A stretch of 64,000 bases of DNA, from positions 124,001-188,000 of the forward strand of contig NW_026570224.1 in assembly GCF_019649055.1 (NCBI RefSeq), given 5' to 3'. Of the stretch, positions 36,007 through 47,685 are shown in pieces. The notes under the pieces are model-generated. The model was not told where the DNA came from. It saw nothing but the letters and a program-made list of their open reading frames with translations, and did not search any database. Position numbers and translations under genes: made by a program. How positions within the stretch are numbered: position 1 is the first letter of the stretch; the number at the start of each line of letters is the position of its first letter. The DNA is from Paramacrobiotus metropolitanus. Lineage: Eukaryota > Tardigrada > Eutardigrada > Parachela > Macrobiotidae.

Positions 36007-38458
36007 TAATTTGTTGAGAAAATTAGTCAGGTCTTTTAACTCTTGTCTATGTAATAATGTAAGGGATTCAAGTAAAATCAGGTATTATCAAAATTAGTAT
36101 AAGTGAGTGATAGTAACCACGCAAACTAAAGATGAGGCCGAGACTACAAAGAAAACCGAAAACTCCTTTGATCTACAGGCCGCAGCGATGTGCAGCGCCA
36201 CCCACAGACTTACGTAAGTAACTTGCTACACATGGGGAAAGGAGAAAAACGGGAGCGCATGGCCTTTAGCTAACATCAACATCAGTTAAATTGTTAATTG
36301 TCATTTTACAAGACAGATTTTTCGTTATTTGTTCTTTTATGCACCCCGCTCATCGGAAGTGTCTCGCGCTGAATATTCCACAAACCAAATTCTCGCAGTG
36401 CCCGTTGTGCCTCCCTTTGCAGCAGTGCATTTAATTGCATAGAGGAAGTGTTTTTTTTATAAATGTTGGTTTGTCCTGGTACATAGTTTGTACTCGTATC
36501 GTGATACTTATTAAAGGTTCCGGTATATTTAATTGCAATTAGATCGCTGATCTGCATTACTTGTGTAGTTGTGTTGGCTATTTTCTTTGACATAATTTAT
36601 CCGCAAATGACCACCAACTACTGAGCGGGTAGATACTGAGCGATTGGCAGTTACAGCCGTAAGATGAGCTTTAAAGCCGCTAGAAAATTTGTGTAGCACT
36701 AGCCACCCTTTGCGTAGAAAATTCTTGCACACCAAGAACCGTTTTTCTGAGTCTGGTAGTTGGTAGCGACATTACCACATCGCCGTGTAAACGCATTTTT
36801 TTTATAAGATATTCAACTTCTCTACATCTTTGGAGTATTACTACTCCGTCAATACCAAAGAAAACCCTATGAGAATTATCACAGATTTATTGGGCAATTA
36901 GCTTCTTCTTGGAAGAAGTACGCATCGTTGTGTTCCTTGTTTAAAATTCGAGAGGTGCGATATTACAGTAATGCTGAGCAACAAGACCATTTTTTCCTCG
37001 AGGCCCAATAAAGTTATACGTACTCACAGCTCGCAATTAACGCAATTTAAGTAAATGCTTCAGTAATTGTCATCAGAGTCGTAATCCGAATCTTCATCAA
37101 CCGAAACTTGCTTTTCGGGGTCAGCTACGTCTTCTGTTGTGAATTCGATAATGACACTGGCGGTGCTTCAGAGGTCTGTTCCGCTCGCAGCTGACAGGTA
37201 CCTTATTGAGTGCCCTTTGAGGTTTTGACGTTGTCTTCTATCGACAAGATCGGGTCGTTTACAGTAAACGGTTTACTGTTTCATATACTTTTGATAAACG
37301 CCTGCAAAGCAGCGAAGGTGTCCTTCGCTGCTTTGCTGAGATAATCCTTGTAAATAATCTCCTCGCAAGAAATCCCGGATATGAGCATAATTGTTGAGGC
37401 GAGGAATGAGCTGCAGATCATCCTTCAGATAATCATATGAATTACAGCCGCTGCATCTGCTCATAACCGCGCCCCAATCAAACCAGGTCGCTGACTTGCA
37501 AGATTATACAAGTTTTTTTCCTTAACATACCACACTGTAGAACGGATTTTTCGCATTTGCAAGTTTATTTTTTCGGCGAAAGTAATCACTTGTACGGATA
37601 GGAACGCTGTCTCCCGCACAGCATACCATTTCTATCGCATAGGTATCTGTAATCGCCATGCCTAGCATCATCGACGAGCTATCGTCACAAGTGATGACTT
37701 GGTATTTACCTAATTTAATCTTCAAAACCATCAACTGATGGCGGACGAAGCCATCAGTAACCTTCTACTAGGCAGTGTATTAAAGTGCCAATTTCTAGTT
37801 CGGTGCCTTTCAAAGTACGGTAGCGTTACGATCTTACCACGTGCCTAGAATTTACGTTTGCAAGGTTTCCGTACATGAAAAAGTATAAAATCAATAATTC
37901 TCCGTGTTAGGTAACTCCTTTGAGGAAGCACTTATTCATCTTCGCCAGTTTAAATGTTGCTAAGTGAATGTTCGATGAGGAAGAGTCCGTGCTTTCGTTC
38001 AGATGACGCAGCACGCTTCTTTCTTACAGCTCCTGGTCCAGCTCCACTCCGAATGCTCAATGTGCACTTCAATAACTTATCACCCGGAAGACGATATCTT
38101 CAAAACATTGCCCTAATTCATCTTTTGAAACCAAAGTTTGTCCCGTCCACGGTATTATAGCACTGTTTTTTCTCATGTTATAATCTGACAGAAAATTAAG
38201 CTTCAACTGACAAATACAGTACCTTACAGTAAAGCATTTGATTTGTTGCTGCTTAAATTGAAGAGTTGCAAATTAATCTGATTGGACAATGTGATTTAAA
38301 AAGGTTACTGCAGCTCTTGCAACTGGAAACTGTGCAGATCCGCATTTAAAGCTGCTGAATGCATAGTATGATCTTATCATGATGCCGTTCTGGAAAACGG
38401 AATAACGGGATTAAAAAGCGACTTTATCTGTTTATCCTTTCCTCTTACTGTTTACAAC
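36007..38458. other. Spacer between the TIR element and TFP5
   Basis: Only short frames occur (for example minus-strand 36306-36593 and 37522-37734); I recognise none and would not call them genes. Two strong palindromes at 37.26-37.34 kb are noted separately. The right end should hold the TFP5 promoter. Confidence 0.4.
37261..37336. repeat. Two adjacent perfect hairpins
   Basis: ACAGTAAAC (37261-37269) pairs with GTTTACTGT (37271-37279) with one base between. GCAAAGCAGCGAAGG (37304-37318) pairs perfectly with CCTTCGCTGCTTTGC (37322-37336) across a TGT loop. Both lie in a gene-poor spacer. Confidence 0.85.
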
Positions 38459-41319
38459 ATGGTTAAGCCCACCATTGCCGTGCTACTATTCTTGATAGAG
38501 TCGTTATTAAAGGGTATGTGAGTCAGTGTAGTACACACAAGCATTAAACGATGTTTTTGTTTACCTTTGAAGCCCTGATAAAACAAATTAAGTAGGAAAA
38601 TAATTAAGCAAATAGATAGCGGTTGTAAACTTTGCCACAAAATCATTGCCCACGGTAGTTTGTTTAGCTTGCAACAGTTCATTAATTTTTGTGGCGTTAC
38701 TGGATCGAGTAGGGCTTTATTCACCTGTGGTGCAACGTTATGCGATAGTTAAAACATCACTGTGTTCTGTGCATCTGTTGGCTTGTGAAATCACTTCGCT
38801 CACGACATTCTTTTGGCAAAAGATGAAACGTTCGCTTTCGAATGCCAAAGATACTTTCGGGTTTCATGGTTGCAAAATTAGCAGGCTCTTTCAGACGATG
38901 TGTACTTCGGGTCGCGCAACGCATCCTCAGTCCTAGAAAACTCTTGCGGTTGAACAATCACACCAAAGCCAGCCAGATTTGCTTAGAATTTTGGGCCCAC
39001 ATTAAATTATGTCTCAGAGGGAACGCCGAGAAAAACTATGCGCACTTCACCATAAAAGGCAAAACGTGTTTTATTCGGCATTATCTTATTTTTTCAATCC
39101 TTTTAATCGGGTCGCAGCCTGACTGATACATGTCACTGATGTCAGTAATTAAAGCGCAGTGGGGCTTACTCCATCCCCTGCGCGAACGCGGAATTTTGAT
39201 GCGCACCGCTGTATGCTGACCTTTTCAGGCTGTTCCGCACTGAATCAAGCGACGGTATATCCGGAAATAACCTGCTATCAATGCGATTCCCTTTTGAACA
39301 ATATGTGCGACAACAATCCCAAAGCCGGCAACCTGGGCCCCATGACTCTGGGGGCGTTCAGATTCGACGAGGAGCGGGCGTGGTACGGTGGGGGCATGGT
39401 ATTCCGCTGCAGCCCTTCTGCTACACCTATATCGCGCAAATCCGCATGCCCGACGGCCGGAATGTCAATCCGTTCGGGCGGGGTGCAGTTTATTTCGGTG
39501 CACCCAATCCCCCGGCGTGCTTCGAGGATACGCTGCAGAACGGAACCGTGGAGATCATTGTACGGTATATCTTCTGCCCCACATCGTACTGTAACACCAT
39601 CACCAAGACCCAGCTGGCCCAGCAGTGCTTCAGTGGGGATGTAAGTAGCCGGAGAATAATCAGCTTCCAGCTGTCTTGGGATTCATTTTTCTTATTTCTT
39701 GTTGTAGGCACTCCGATCCCTTCAGGTCAGTAACCACATAATTTATAGGGTTTGGGCGCATCTTAAACGCGAAACAGCTGGTTTAATTGCACCGAGTTCA
39801 GTGTATACGGGCGTGGCCACTGCGTACAGCCACGGCATGCCGTTGAGCATGACCATGTCGAACTGCCCGCTTCGGCTTTGAAACACGCGCCAGTATCATG
39901 CCCCCGTAGCATCTGTGTCAGTGCAACCGAACCATTTTAAAATCTTCATTTGTCAACAGAATAGCACGGGTGCAGCTGTGAGGCCGACCATATCGCATCA
40001 CCGGATGCTTCCAGGGATGGTTCTATTATTTCTTAGCGCAGTCCACGGAATATCTTCTTCGGTTGTTGGGATAGCAGCGGCGCTCGTGGTGAGCGTTTTG
40101 CCCTATGGTAAGTGTATTAAAGGCCATTTTTTAGTCCACACACTGACTGAAAGTCGTACAAAATTTATTTCTTTTCCTCCGGAAGGATGGTGCATTTACT
40201 GCTGTAATGGTGCAGTACAAGCCGGTCCGGATGATGAGCACGTAAAAGTACAGCTAAAGCTTACTGAGCGCGCTGTCAACGCTTAGCACGATGGCGGCTA
40301 CACTACGTTTCAGCGTAACCCATTAATATATATTTTTCGCTGTATTTTATCGTGCTCAACATCCGGGCCGGCTTGTACAGGCCCGCCGGGACGGAAGAAA
40401 AGTGTGCCGGTATATAGTGCCTGTCAGTGCATAGAAATGCATGTTGTACGAGTATTATTGACCCTCCATTACGTCATGATGGTGTTTTGTTGTGATAAGT
40501 GTTAGTAAGATTAATACGTCAGCCAGCTCGAGTAAACTGCCAAAGTGATACTGCCAAAACCCGCGCGCATGCGCGATAAGCGCACTTTCGAACACGCCAT
40601 TACATAATTCACATTTGTCTTTCGATCTGTAGCCAAATAATTTAGACACACAAGGCCCTTGTGACAAGGGCGTGAAAACCGTTTTTATTGGCGGCATCCA
40701 GCAACGCACTCATCGGCGTCATAAGGTTCAGATTAATCGTACACCATGCATCTTCCGCTGATGGCTGTACTTTGTAGTGCCATACATCCAAGCCCAATCG
40801 CCAGTACTGAAGTGCTACGCTTGCCAAGATGGTTTCTATGCCACCGCCATGGCGGACGGAACGGCTCAGAAGAACTGCTACGACTCGGCCATTCTGCTAG
40901 GCCCGGCACAGCAGGTGGACTGCCCCGACAAATACCAATACGCACCGGACGGGCAGCGGCTGCTGGCCAAGCAGAAGGGCTACTGTGCGACGTGGATCAA
41001 GGAGCGGGATTTTGGGGACGGACTATTCTATGTCATGGAGCGCGGGTGTGTGTACCCGGCCGGTGTGCCCGATGACTGCCTGCGCGTCAATGGAGATCGC
41101 CGGTTCTTGACGAGCAACGGTCAGTTTCAGCCAGTTACTGGCCGAACCAGTTGCTCAAGTTAACGCTGGACCGAACCAGTTGCGCAAACGGCTTTACGGC
41201 TATATTGGCCTGCGTTTAGCCGTTGTCTGTAAGCGCCAAAAAGGTGCTAACTGCTGATCATTAAACTGCTTACCCCCATACTGAACTTGACCAAATTTGC
41301 GGGTGATATCGAAGTACAT

Positions 41320-41350
41320 CCAATCTGGCCAAGATTCTTGGCCAGATTGG
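41320..41350. repeat. Perfect 14-bp hairpin in a TFP5 intron
   Basis: CCAATCTGGCCAAG (41320-41333) pairs with CTTGGCCAGATTGG (41337-41350) across ATT. It lies in the intron that splits domain B. Confidence 0.85.
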
Positions 41351-41612
41351 CTGTATTCCGAGTTCATTTTAAAATTTGAAAAAATTGTAAAAGTCTGGAC
41401 TCGTGTAAGAACGATCATCATGGGGTTGAGCATTTACATGCAAATTTTGATAGAGATCGGTCCATAATGAGACTTTTGGTACACCTGAATGCATTTAACC
41501 TTTTCGGAATTTTGTAACCCTAATAACTCTGCAACCGGATGTTGGGCGCGAAAAGGATTTCACGCCTATGTACCCAAATCATTTGGCTACACAGTACACA
41601 ATGTCGAAAAGC

Positions 41613-41645
41613 ATGGGATGAGCTCACTGAGTGGGCTCATCCCAT
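41613..41645. repeat. 11-bp hairpin in the same TFP5 intron
   Basis: ATGGGATGAGC (41613-41623) pairs with GCTCATCCCAT (41635-41645) across an 11-base loop. It lies about 260 bases after the hairpin at 41320. Confidence 0.8.
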
Positions 41646-42878
41646 CAGGGATGCAGCAGCGCTGATTGGTCAGACGCGTCACAGGATGCGCTGACAGCTC
41701 TGACGCTGGATGCGCTTGGCGCTCTGACAGTTTAGCCTGATAGCACCAGCTTTGTCGATCCAGTTGTTAACTGAGATTGACATTAACGGGATCTTATACA
41801 ACAGGTAGCGTGGTGTTGGCCCGCATACGCTGGACCGTGCAGTACTGTGCGGATAAAAATTACTGCAATAATATGGAGTTTCCGGACCTGGTGAGCAAAT
41901 GCTACAGCAATGTCTACGCCGGCGGTGCGACTGCCGCGCTTCCGGTGACGGTAAGCAGGTTATGGGACAATGTAGCGCGAGTTATGGCTACATTTCGGTT
42001 TCTGTTGACAGAGGAATTTTAGCAACACCGACTTCGCACGCTACACAACCCCGTCGGTAAGTCTGCCTTTTGGAATAGTCAACCCTATCAATTCGGCACG
42101 TCACCAGTAATTTGTAGTACCGTTTACTCAACCACTACATATCAACAACATATCGTTATGCGCGGTACATGTACGATTTGCTGGTCCTGCTGACCGACAA
42201 ATTGTTGGCGACTCAGTGTTGCCGACAAAATATTCACCCTATAATTTGTTGAAACGACAAATCGGACAGTTCTAATCATTCTAAGAAAACAAGCTATAAA
42301 AAAATAATAAGATACAAACCGGACCAATGCTGAGCTGTCGGTAAACGGAAGGTCATAGAAAGGTTAATCAGCAATTATCGGTCGCTAATTTGTCGGTTAG
42401 CGAGCCAGTCTGCAAATCGTCGGGAAGCGAAAACTGCGAAACGGCAATCAAGACACTGATGTGCTGCTACGTCCATTGTGTAAACTCGCTAACAAAATTT
42501 TGATTGACATTACTGTGTATTTCGACGGTAATGTTTAGGTTCTCACTTTTTCCACATAAGCTTCTATCGTATGGTGCTTGCAGTTTCTCGAATCCAATGC
42601 CACCATGCCACCGTTGCAAGACACGGTCTACATCCAGGCTCAGGTTATTATCGCTAAAGTAAGTGCCCCGATTCGTCGTACGTTGACTACGCAGTTTTGT
42701 TGACACTGAGCACCATTTCCAGATGAAATCAGGGGATACCGCCGACCTCAACATCACCCGTGCTAACGGGCAGACGCGGCATCGCGCTGCCAGCCAGAGC
42801 GTTGTGGAATTGATCCTGGTTATGATGTTACCAGTGACAATATTACAGCTGTTAGCTGGACATCGTGCAATGCGATGA

Positions 42879-44094
42879 GAATTACAGCGCTAGAATAATG
42901 GTCGCAGTGGGCCGTCGCGTCGGCTTTCACGGCTGGACGGCCCCGTGTATTGTGGTGGGCGTCGCCCGTTTTTCCTGTGAGTTTCTGTCACTAAATTTCT
43001 TCCGTGTTGAGCGGTTTGACAGTCCGTTCTTGTGTATCCGCCCGTTTGCTGTTACTACAAAGGCTGGCTGAAGGTTGTTCATTAACTGCATATTTTGACT
43101 TACGTGTTGACACTTCTGTGTTAAATTTTTAAATTTGGATTACCGTCAACAGGCCTGAAGTGTCACAATGCTGTTGTCGTCGAAATAAAAATTTGTTTGT
43201 GGGCGAATCACAAACGCCGGTTTAATGTGGGCACGTGTCGTAGCAGCGCACAGGATTACGACCATATCGCAGACGTGCAAGACGGTTTGTTGGGTGTTTT
43301 TTTCGCCTGTACGGTAATGTACCTAATCGCAGGCTGCACTGATAGTACCTGATCGCAGGCTGACAGAAACGGCGTCGAATTTATTACTTAATCTACATTC
43401 TCGAAAAAAAAGCGCCAACGGGCCTTAAGACGGCATTCGGCTGATCGCTGACTACTGGGCAATTCGCCTATCAAACCCACAGGAACACGTTAAAGGCCGA
43501 CAATTCCACTAATTTGCGTCAAAATTTGAATTCATCACCTGTTTTCGTGGGACATTGAACCTAAGAAGCGTCTTTAGCACATCAATTATTATCAATGTAT
43601 TGCAGTACAGTAATGTATTGTAGTAATGTAATGTATTGTAGTAATGTACAGTGTATGTATTGCAGTACAGTAATTGAAATTTGGGTGATACAAGATTCGC
43701 GCGTATTTTATCTTCCGAGCTCCGTGATTGCCAAAGAGAAAAGGGAATTACGAGTACACCGAATTGCTGCATAGCTAGCATTTTCGAAGAAGTACAGTAC
43801 TTACGCGTGAATAGAGTAAATACAGGTGCAATTTTGCTAGACGGTTATTCAATGCTGAGGAAAATACTTACCTTTTTCTCCACGAAGCGCAATAAAACTG
43901 GTACTTAATAATTATTCACAGAGCGCCACTACATATAACACATTCAGTACAGTACTCGTACTTATCTCTAGCGAGGAGCGTGACAACAATAACAGCGTCA
44001 CAATAACTGATGTCTCACAATACTTATTATTGTGCAAATTTTCAAGTCAAAGGGTTTTCCTTAAATTATCGACCGGCGCGTAGTGAAGGTCATA
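42879..44094. other. Spacer between TFP5 and the retroelement
   Basis: An AATAAA at 43184-43189 may be the TFP5 polyadenylation signal. An imperfect tandem array of the unit GTATTGYAGTAATGTA lies at about 43593-43675. No other feature is supported. G+C rises sharply near 44.1 kb. Confidence 0.4.
43593..43675. repeat. Imperfect short tandem repeat
   Basis: Four to five copies of a unit resembling GTATTGYAGTAATGTA, the outer copies reading GTATTGCAGTACAGTAAT. Confidence 0.7.
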
Positions 44095-45761
44095 TTGTTG
44101 GGCCAGTCGCTATGGCAGCCTACGAGTAGGCAGCCAGCGACAGTCCCGCTTCCGGTGTGCTGACTCACACCGAGTCGCACTCGCTGTCGAGCGCTAGATC
44201 GGCCTCGACTCAGGCAGCTTTCCGCCCAGCCTCACGTCTCGGCCAATCACCGGCCTCGATGTAGGCGGAGCCACGCCTCCTTTCCTCATCTCGGCCTATC
44301 AGCGTTCGTTCGCTCGTGTTGGATCTGCCCAGTGCCGCATTAGGCTTTTTCCCATGTTATGGCTCGACGTGCCGTTTATTTTCATTCACTAGCTGACATT
44401 CGGTGATTTTCATGTTCCAGCTCGCATCGAGCCTTTGTGTTTGGGTTTTCTGTACTTTATTGCTATCACAATAAAGCCTCTTCTCACTATCGTGAGCCTT
44501 TGTTCGCCAGCTGTCACATGATAGCATATCGTTGAGTTTTTCCTTCTGCGAACCTCTTGAGACCACGGTGTAGACCTACATCCGTACGGCCGACGTGAAG
44601 AAAGGGGAGAACCAACGGTTCCTATCCCCATCTGATCGCCGCCAGCCTGAACGGTCTGGTCTCTTCTCTCTCTCTTGCGGGCAGAAAGCCTCGGCAGACC
44701 CTCTTCCTTGCGCGTGGACGGAACGTTCCTCGCGGCAACAACCCTCGGACGGACTTTGCCCGGGTTGATTAGCGGTTACCGCGGATCCCCGGACGGAACG
44801 GACGGCACGGACCCAGCGGACCCTCGCGGACCCTCGCAGCCTCATCAATCGGGGTCGCCTTTGCCTTAAGTGGCACCCGCAACTTTAACAGCGCGGATTC
44901 ACCGGATCGACAAGCGGACTCACGCGGATTTACCCGGTAAATAGGGTCGACTGACCCTCGGTAAGCCTCGTAGAGCCTCGTAAGACCCGATATAACCGGG
45001 CAATTTTCATTTTCACCGGACCAAAAGTAATTTGGCCGGCTAAAACTTATTTTCACCCGGATAAAACGGGCTTAAAACATCTTTTTACGGGTTAAAATAG
45101 GGTTAGCCAGCCTTACTAGGCCGGACCCTCGAGCCTCGGTGTAGACCCTCTGAGCCTCGGCTAACGACCTTTCTGAACCTTCTAAAAATTAAGGGAATAA
45201 CTTTCCCCCGGCTAAATTAATTTTTGACCGGCTAGAAAATTTTTCCTGAATTTTTCCTGATTTTTCGGAATTTTTCTAACGCGGAAAATAATTAATTCAA
45301 AAATTTAAATAATTGTGACGTCACGACGGCCGATTTTACATTATAAAATCCGACCAATCAGGACAGCGGGGAGATTCCCTATGCTGTAGGCCCGTAGTGA
45401 GTCATAGTTTTTTGGAATTTTGCACGCGGCGCGCAGAATCGTGACGTAGGCAGTAATCTGCAAGACCACTTAACGGTGTGTGACGTCATAGCGGTCAGTG
45501 CTGTAGTATAGGACGTACGTAAGCTGTACCCTGTACTGACAACAGTACTGAGTTGCAAGTAGCACACACCATCACCCCACCCTACCACCTCTGCCCCCCC
45601 CCCCCCCACCGGACCTCTGCCCCCCCCACCGGACCCTCGGACCTTCAACAGGCAAAAGCCTCATCAACTTCGGACAAGTCCCCAATAGGGATAGTCCGAC
45701 TTCTTGGCTGAAGGGTCAACCCGGAGGCTACTTCAAGGCTCCAATAGAGTCACCACTGAAG
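44095..45761 (+). other. Retroelement 5' LTR/leader, non-coding
   Basis: No convincing frame is present. The left part may be the 5' LTR. The right part contains a C14 tract (45594-45607) and a C8 tract (45620-45627) within a short duplicated ACCGGACC(C/T)C context. The first two members of the hairpin family, at 45671-45698 and 45737-45751, lie just before the first ATG. No tRNA-complementary primer-binding site was recognised. Confidence 0.4.
45671..45698 (+). other. Leader hairpin, founder-like member of the CAAYA loop family
   Basis: CGGAC, a two-base bulge side (AA), GTCCC, loop CAATA, GGGAT, one base (A), GTCCG: ten pairs (one G.T) with a 2x1 internal loop. It stands 63 bases before the first ATG of the element, the region where retroelement packaging signals are usually found. 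Confidence 0.7.
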
Positions 45762-46337
45762 ATGTCCGGTCGAGACAACCCATATGAACGGAAGTTCGAC
45801 CAAGGCTACGCCCGACGGGATAACGCAGGCGGGTAAACCTTCCGTCATGCCGGCCCGGGCAGCGAGCCTCACTCGTCGGACTCCAACCGATCGAGCAAGT
45901 CCGGCAAGTCGAACCAGTCGACTAAGTCGGCCAAGGAGAAGCGGGATGCGCGGATCCTGGCAAACGACTTCACCCAATCGCCGGAGGATAGCTTCGAGGA
46001 CGCACACAACCGGACGTTCCTCGAACTACCACAGGCCGAACCGGAGGTTCTGCACGGCCCAATAGGTCGAAATGCGAACTCCGAGCCTGCGGCTGGACTT
46101 GTGCACCCAATAGGTGCCTCGCCAGTCCTCTTCCCGGCCATCACCCCGGACCATGGAGCCTCGAGCCCGGCGCTAAGTAGCTCCGAGGCGTCACCAGACA
46201 TGGGTGACCCTGTGCAGCCCCAACAGGTTAGCATGGCTGGACCGAAACCGAGGCAAGGCCAGATGAGCCCGAGCCAGATGAAGGGTACGGTATCACCGAC
46301 CCGGGGGGTGACCCAGCAAGGCGGGTTCACCGACTAA
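45762..46337 (+). pseudogene. Retroelement leader frame, S/T/P-rich, one in-frame stop
   Basis: The frame begins MSGRDNPYERKFDQGYARRD and meets TAA at 45834-45836, after which the same frame stays open to TAA at 46335-46337 with Ser/Lys-rich (SSKSGKSNQSTKSAKEK), then Pro/Ser-rich sequence. Read through the stop it would be a basic then low-complexity N-terminal part of the Gag polyprotein. Just before its end, frame 1 opens (from about 46312) and continues in the same style, so a further one-base break is likely near 46320. No domain is recognised. Confidence 0.45.
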
Positions 46338-47685
46338 GTCCCCATTGACCCTGGCTCAAAGCCCCAAACCAACGGGCAACAACCCAGAATCTTTGGACAA
46401 CAGTCGGAAATCGACGTCGCCGGACCCGAAGCGACCCTCGGGGACTCCGAAGGCGACCACACCGGACCCGAGGACCCTTACTGGAACTTCAAGTCGGACT
46501 TCAAACTCACCGAAGCCGACTTCGGGAACTTCGAAATCACCAACGGGAAAGTTGCAGTCGGCTGGAACCTCGAACACCGAGGCTCGAGCCTCGGACACCG
46601 AGGCTCGGACCCCCAACACTGGGGTCCGGACTCCGACCCAACAGGTGGGAACATCCAAGACCCGGCCGGCAACCCCCACTTCCTCGGCTAAGAAAGCTGT
46701 TTCCCTGGTCAAATTCCGGATTTCGTCGGTTGCAACCTCCACGGGCGAGGTTGAGGGTTCGGTTACCGAGGTTAACTTAACCTCGGATGGCGGACCGTCA
46801 TCCCCGAAACCCAAGACCCCCGGCAGTGAACCTATGCTGACCCGAGCCAGCCGGATCGAAGCCTCAAAGGCTGATCGGAAGTCGAAATCGGCTTCACCGA
46901 AGGTTGCAAAGCCAACCTCGGACCTTCCGGCTACACCCCCGATGTTCGAACCCTCGGACCTCGGGGCTGGTAAAACCCCATCACCGACCGACGATGTCTT
47001 CGACGCAACCGTGTTACCCAATAAGGTGACCGAGCGTCCGGACAGCAGAAAAGGCTTCAGGTTTCCGTCACCGAAGCAATACCCAGGCTCACACATCGGA
47101 GCCTCGGACTACACACCCCGGCGGTACCTGACAAAGACCCCTCCGGAGAAGATTGACAACCCACAAGTCCTCCGTCAACGGATTTACGAGCTGCAAAACC
47201 AGCTCTTGGCCGGACAAAACATCGTCGAATCGACGGAGAATGTTCTGTCCCAGACGGTGGCTTCGCACAAACAGGAGCGCAAGAGGCTCACTGACGAACT
47301 TGAACGTGCGAATGCTGTCATTGATGACCTTACCCAAGAGATTGAACGGTTAGAGGCCCAGTTGCAAGTAACTGAGGAGCCCTGCCGTCACGAACAAGCC
47401 GAAGTCACTAGACTCCAGGACATGCTGGAGCAGTCTCGGACCGAAGTGGCCACCCTGCGCCAGGACTTGGAGCAGCGGTTACAGGCCTCGGCTACTCCGA
47501 GGCTGGCTCGGCGGAACTCCATAAGATGTTCGATCGGGTGGATGAGTACCGTGAGGAGAACCATCACCTCAGACAAGGCATCATCGGCCTGGAGGGAGAG
47601 ATTGACGAGCTCAACTCGGAACTCGACTTCCTTCGGACGGCCTACGCGAACCTCCGGGAGAATCAGAACGACCCGGAGGGTATAG
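46312..47685 (+). pseudogene. Retroelement Gag N-terminal region, S/T/P-rich then coiled coil
   Basis: This frame has no ATG near its start and appears to continue from the previous one by a frame break. About 300 residues are Ser/Thr/Pro/Lys-rich with repeated SPKPTSGTSKSPTGK-like and TEARASDTEARTPNTGVRTP-like words. Then come roughly 100 residues of heptad pattern (NQLLAGQNIVESTENVLSQT, LTDELERANAVIDDLTQEIE). The frame ends at 47685 in unlike sequence, but from about 47500 frame 3 carries on the coiled coil (SEAGSAELHKMFDRVDEYRE), so a break near 47480-47510 is indicated. Together with the next entry it seems to form one long Gag. Confidence 0.55.

Larger units (their letters stand above)
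38459..42878 (+). pseudogene. TFP5: two-domain three-finger (Ly6-like) gene with a frame break in domain A
   Basis: Exons: 38459-38513 (signal peptide MVKPTIAVLLFLIESLLK), 39229-39640 (domain A), 39708-39725 (microexon ALRSLQ), 39960-40107 (linker), 40778-41119 and 41805-41950 (domain B), 42012-42056, 42584-42658, and 42723-42878 ending in TGA. The domain A exon is one base short of a whole codon count compared with TFP4. The reading frame changes near 39394-39402, between GGGM and PLQPFCYTYI, while both halves remain clearly homologous (ITCYQC; FCPTSYCNTIT). Domain B is intact: LKCYAC, GYCATWI, ERGCVYPGG, YCADKNYCNN. The tail has NIT and a long hydrophobic end. Closest relative in the array is TFP4. 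If the missing base is an assembly error the gene is functional. Confidence 0.75.

Noticed and set aside
36306-37734. Minus-strand frames of 60-95 codons in the spacer before TFP5
   Set aside because: Short, without recognisable motifs or convincing splice partners; chance frames are likely.
45594-45627. C tracts as a polypurine tract on the opposite strand
   Set aside because: They lie in the 5' leader, far from where the plus-strand primer should be, and more likely are slippage-prone runs.
44500-45760. Primer-binding site and LTR end of the retroelement
   Set aside because: Several TGG words exist, but none has a convincing tRNA complement next to a CA-ending LTR, and without the 3' LTR the end cannot be fixed.
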